A DNA stretch of 64,000 nucleotides from Trema orientale (taxonomy: Eukaryota > Streptophyta > Magnoliopsida > Rosales > Cannabaceae). The stretch is from the NCBI GenBank assembly GCA_002914845.1, contig JXTC01000029.1:1318624-1382623 (forward strand), in the 5' to 3' direction. The stretch's first letter is position 1. Each line of letters starts with the position of its first letter. The notes under the pieces are model-generated. The model made no database searches and had not been told where the DNA came from. It saw only the letters and a program-made list of their open reading frames with translations. Made by a program: the position numbers and the translations under genes. Of the stretch, positions 61,349 through 64,000 are shown in pieces.

Positions 61349-61654
61349 ATGGGAAAGAACTTGAAACAAAATCAAGTGTTTTCCAAAAGAGCTAAAATGA
61401 ATAAGAGAGCTTCGAGGGTATTGTCCTCGAGCTCGATTCGAGCAAACTACATGGAGGTACCGTGGGGCATTACCACGGATTGGAGGAGCAAGGACGTACT
61501 ACGAAGCTCCATTGAAGAGTTAGGAGACATAGCACAGCTCAAGGATCGTGAGAAATCTTCGGAAGAAGTTTGGAAACCCTTAGATGTTTCTACCAACATT
61601 GTCGTTGATACATCTAAGGAGAGGGTTCTTTTAGAACCTCTGTCTAAAGATTAG
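61349..61654 (+). CDS. Unrecognised 101-aa ORF in the unclassified block
   Basis: ATG 61349 to TAG 61652-61654. It opens with a basic N-terminus (MGKNLKQNQVFSKRAKMNKR) and is then mixed and charged (EVPWGITTDWRSKDVL, SSIEELGDIAQLKDREKS). No motif is recognised. It lies about 145 bases downstream of a TATA-like site, behind a purine-rich tract, and upstream of an AATAAA at 62007-62012. It could be a small gene or a chance frame in a repeat. Confidence 0.3.
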   Translation: MGKNLKQNQVFSKRAKMNKRASRVLSSSSIRANYMEVPWGITTDWRSKDVLRSSIEELGDIAQLKDREKSSEEVWKPLDVSTNIVVDTSKERVLLEPLSKD

Positions 61655-62350
61655 ATAGAGATTATAAGATTCTCTCTTCCTTTGGCTTACTGAACACTTT
61701 TCCTTTTGTCTATTGATTACCGACAAAGGCAAAGTCTCCAGCAAGAGGGAAGAGGGAGATTAGCGAGTCATGGCCAATGAGCCATGACCTATTATGAAAA
61801 ATTCTTGTTTTAGGTTGTGAAGCCTAAAACAAGATAGACATGATAGTTGGACTTCCATGTCCATTAGGAATTTTAGGAATGGAGGAGTGTAATCCTCTGA
61901 GATTTTTAGAAAGGGAATTAGCACTAGAGTAAGGAAGAAAACATGCTAATTCCATGTAATTTTATATTTTATGCAAAATGTCCCCATGTGATTTTATATT
62001 TTATGAAATAAAATTTTTATGAATTAGAAAAATTATTTCTCTCCATTTTATCCGAAAATGCAAGGAAGTTGTTAAAATATGACCACGGATTAAAAGAAAT
62101 TTACGGTAGAAAAAGAGATTAGAAAATGTCAAAGGATATCGGCCTAGAGAATTTTTGTGAAAAATTTTGGACAAAAATGCACTGGTATTCTCGGGTTCTA
62201 CACTATGCTCGAGATTTTGAAACATAGCAATATTAGTGCATATGAATATAATGAAAGTCCAACGTAAGGTAACAAGATGCACTTGCGGATTACTCCTCAG
62301 TGGAGTCGCCTTTTAATGTTCGGGATCGGACCTTTTAACGTCAGACTCCC

Positions 62351-62846
62351 AAACCACACTGCAAAGTAAATTAACCACACCCCGCACGTTCAACGATTTC
62401 TACTATTAAGTAAGGGCTTTGTACACCACTACCCCCATACATTTTTTGTCCAACCTCTATGTCTATCTCCGCAAGCTCTACTAGAAACCCAATGGCCATA
62501 AAAATGGACAGTAACTCCATAAAACCATTTGATCATCGTAATGTTCATATTTCATTATGAAACAATAAAGATAAAACTTACCTAAGAAAAAAAAAATATC
62601 AAGAAAAAGTACTCCATTACATAAAAGTAGCATCAAGTAATGATTTGGAATTTACATCCCACACAAGTAGCCTTAGCGAAAAAAAGAGGAAAAACAAAAG
62701 TAGTGCCAATTATTAAGTACATGGTCAAATATAGACTATGTTCTTGTCTGGGGTGTTTTCTCTGTTCTCAGACTAAAAGAAAAGGATTATACACAAGTTT
62801 GATCCATGACAAAGTTCCATAAAGGCCTTCTACACCCGAGTTTAAT
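62351..62846. other. BI-1 3' flank
   Basis: Non-coding; it probably holds the 3' untranslated region of the minus-strand BI-1 gene, close to 62847. Confidence 0.5.
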
Positions 62847-63441
62847 CTAATCTCTTCTCTTCTTCTTCCTCTCATTCTTCTCGGATGCATTCTTTAACTG
62901 CAAATAGAACATAAATTAATCAGCTGCTAATTAGAAGTGTTATATCTAGGAAGCAATAAAAGTAAGATAAAAGTAAACCATCATGAGATGAGAATTAGGA
63001 GAACTCACCATGATGATGAGAATTCGAACAAAGACGGCTATGAAGTCAGTGAAAAGGGTCAAGGCATGCTTGATATAATCCATATCACCCATGTGTGCCT
63101 TTTCAATGATGTCCTGAGTGTCCACTACCATGTAGCCCACAAACACCAAAAGCCCAAAATACAACTGCAAATACGTGAAGAAAAGGCATCAAAACAACTG
63201 CAAAAGAATTAATAATCTGACCACCAGAAATATTAGTCATTATAATCCCCTTACCTCAAACTTAAAAATAGCTGTGGATCCCCCAAAGAGAGAAGAAGCG
63301 AAGTGCAACCAGAGAAGCATGGACAAGCCAGAAGAAAGCAAGCCACCTAGGTAAAGGTACTCTCTGCGCCTTGCCAACATGGCCGCTGCTGAGAAACATG
63401 CAAACGCCAGTGCAGTTCCCACAAATGCACTAACAAGAATA
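62847..63441 (-). CDS. BI-1: Bax inhibitor-1 (BI-1/TMBIM family), 3' part; 5' exons outside the window
   Basis: Three exons on the minus strand: 63441-63255, 63164-63009 and 62897-62847 (stop TAG 62847-62849). Together they encode the C-terminal 130 residues. Visible parts: two membrane helices around ILVSAFVGTALAF and YLYLGGLLSSGLSMLLWLHF; FKFELYFGLLVFVGYMVVDT with QDIIEKAHMGDMDY; a helix TLFTDFIAVFVRILIIM; and the charged tail LKNASEKNERKKKRRD. BI-1 is an ER membrane protein that restrains cell death and affects ER calcium; the charged tail is needed for this in plants. The first visible exon begins with the third base of a serine codon, so an upstream exon exists. No such exon is found in 63442-64000, so that intron exceeds 559 bp. 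Confidence 0.95.
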
Positions 63442-64000
63442 CTGAAACAAAGGGAATATGAAAAGTCAGAATCCTCTCACATCTACGTTTTGATTTTAAA
63501 CTACATCTGAATGCTACAAAACTAAGACGAATGTTAATCCAACAATTTTATGAACATTTCAATCGTATGCACAATACAGTCGGGAAAACTGAAAATCTCA
63601 AGTTCAACCATGACAAAAGTATAAAGAAAAATGTCAAAATGCAAATAAAGACACACACTACCTCAACTGCATCCAAAGTAAGAATGTCAAAACACACTTG
63701 CAAACACTAACAAGAAAAACCACATCCTACGTAAAATTTAATCTACTCAATACAAGGAATGACATACAGTAAATAACTCAAAGAAGTAAATTGATACAGT
63801 TATGGAAAAGACACAGTGAATAAAAGCCAAACCTAATAAACAAAGAAAGCCATAATTTGACAACCTAATAAATCCATATGGCTGGAATGATGTATTTGTA
63901 ATCCCAATCCACTTCGAAATATGGCCAACACAGTTAAATAGTCGAACAAACTGTAAATCTCAGGCCAACTTGAGAGACAAGTAGCTAATAATAAACAAAT
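63442..64000 (-). other. BI-1 intron (incomplete)
   Basis: The acceptor TTTCAG ends at 63442. No conserved BI-1 exon sequence is recognised between here and the window end. Confidence 0.7.

Larger units (their letters stand above)
57179..62350. other. Unclassified block with promoter-like signals, possibly a large non-autonomous retroelement
   Basis: About 5 kb with less AT-rich composition than its surroundings. It holds a 148-bp tandem repeat (57281-57570), a minus-strand TATA (58625-58637), a plus-strand TATA (59239-59246) with an ORF and AATAAA, and a second plus-strand unit (61200-62012). The right border phrase AGTGGAGTCGCC (about 62300) is known to me from LTR-type repeats. No reverse transcriptase, integrase, primer-binding site or matching LTR pair is seen, so the class is open. 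Confidence 0.4.

Overview
This is nuclear DNA of a flowering plant, almost certainly a eudicot. The evidence is spliced genes with GT-AG introns, plant-specific gene architectures (an SRA-SET histone methyltransferase, a GATA finger protein with a DEUBAD-like domain, a Bax inhibitor-1), a nuclear tRNA-Lys, and AT-rich intergenic DNA full of plant-type transposon remnants. A Rosales-type genome is possible, but that is only an impression. A 16-base run of N at 45804-45819 marks an assembly gap.

Left gene-rich part (about 1-23.3 kb). The window opens inside an LTR. It continues through AT-rich DNA with a decayed expansin-like exon (2121-2348) and a SINE (2859-3050). Next come an intronless SUVH5/6-type H3K9 methyltransferase (minus, 5235-8639, with a likely leader intron), a long-TIR MITE, and a locally duplicated segment split by a solo Copia LTR. 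That segment ends at an intact tRNA-Lys(CUU) (13539-13611). After it lie an unrecognised acidic protein gene (plus, 13942-15138) and an eight-exon GATA26/27-type gene (minus, 17348-22756).

Middle gene-poor part (about 23.3-52.3 kb). I see no intact gene here. It holds two more SINEs with perfect target duplications, several long-TIR MITEs (some with 9-bp target duplications, as made by Mutator-like transposases), and a hAT-type element with an 8-bp duplication. It also holds an internally deleted hAT derivative that carries a 113-bp satellite and a dead transposase C-terminus, an RNase H-like fragment, and several minisatellites, one of them shared by two distant loci.

Right part (about 52.3-64 kb). 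A three-exon gene for a small coiled-coil protein (minus, 52351-54669) is followed by a 5-kb block (57.2-62.3 kb). That block is unlike its surroundings: it has three TATA-like promoters, an imperfect 148-bp tandem repeat and two unrecognised small ORFs, and is perhaps a retroelement derivative. The window ends in the 3' half of a Bax inhibitor-1 gene (minus, exons at 62847-63441), whose 5' part lies outside. The genes do not form a pathway; they are ordinary single plant genes separated by transposon debris.
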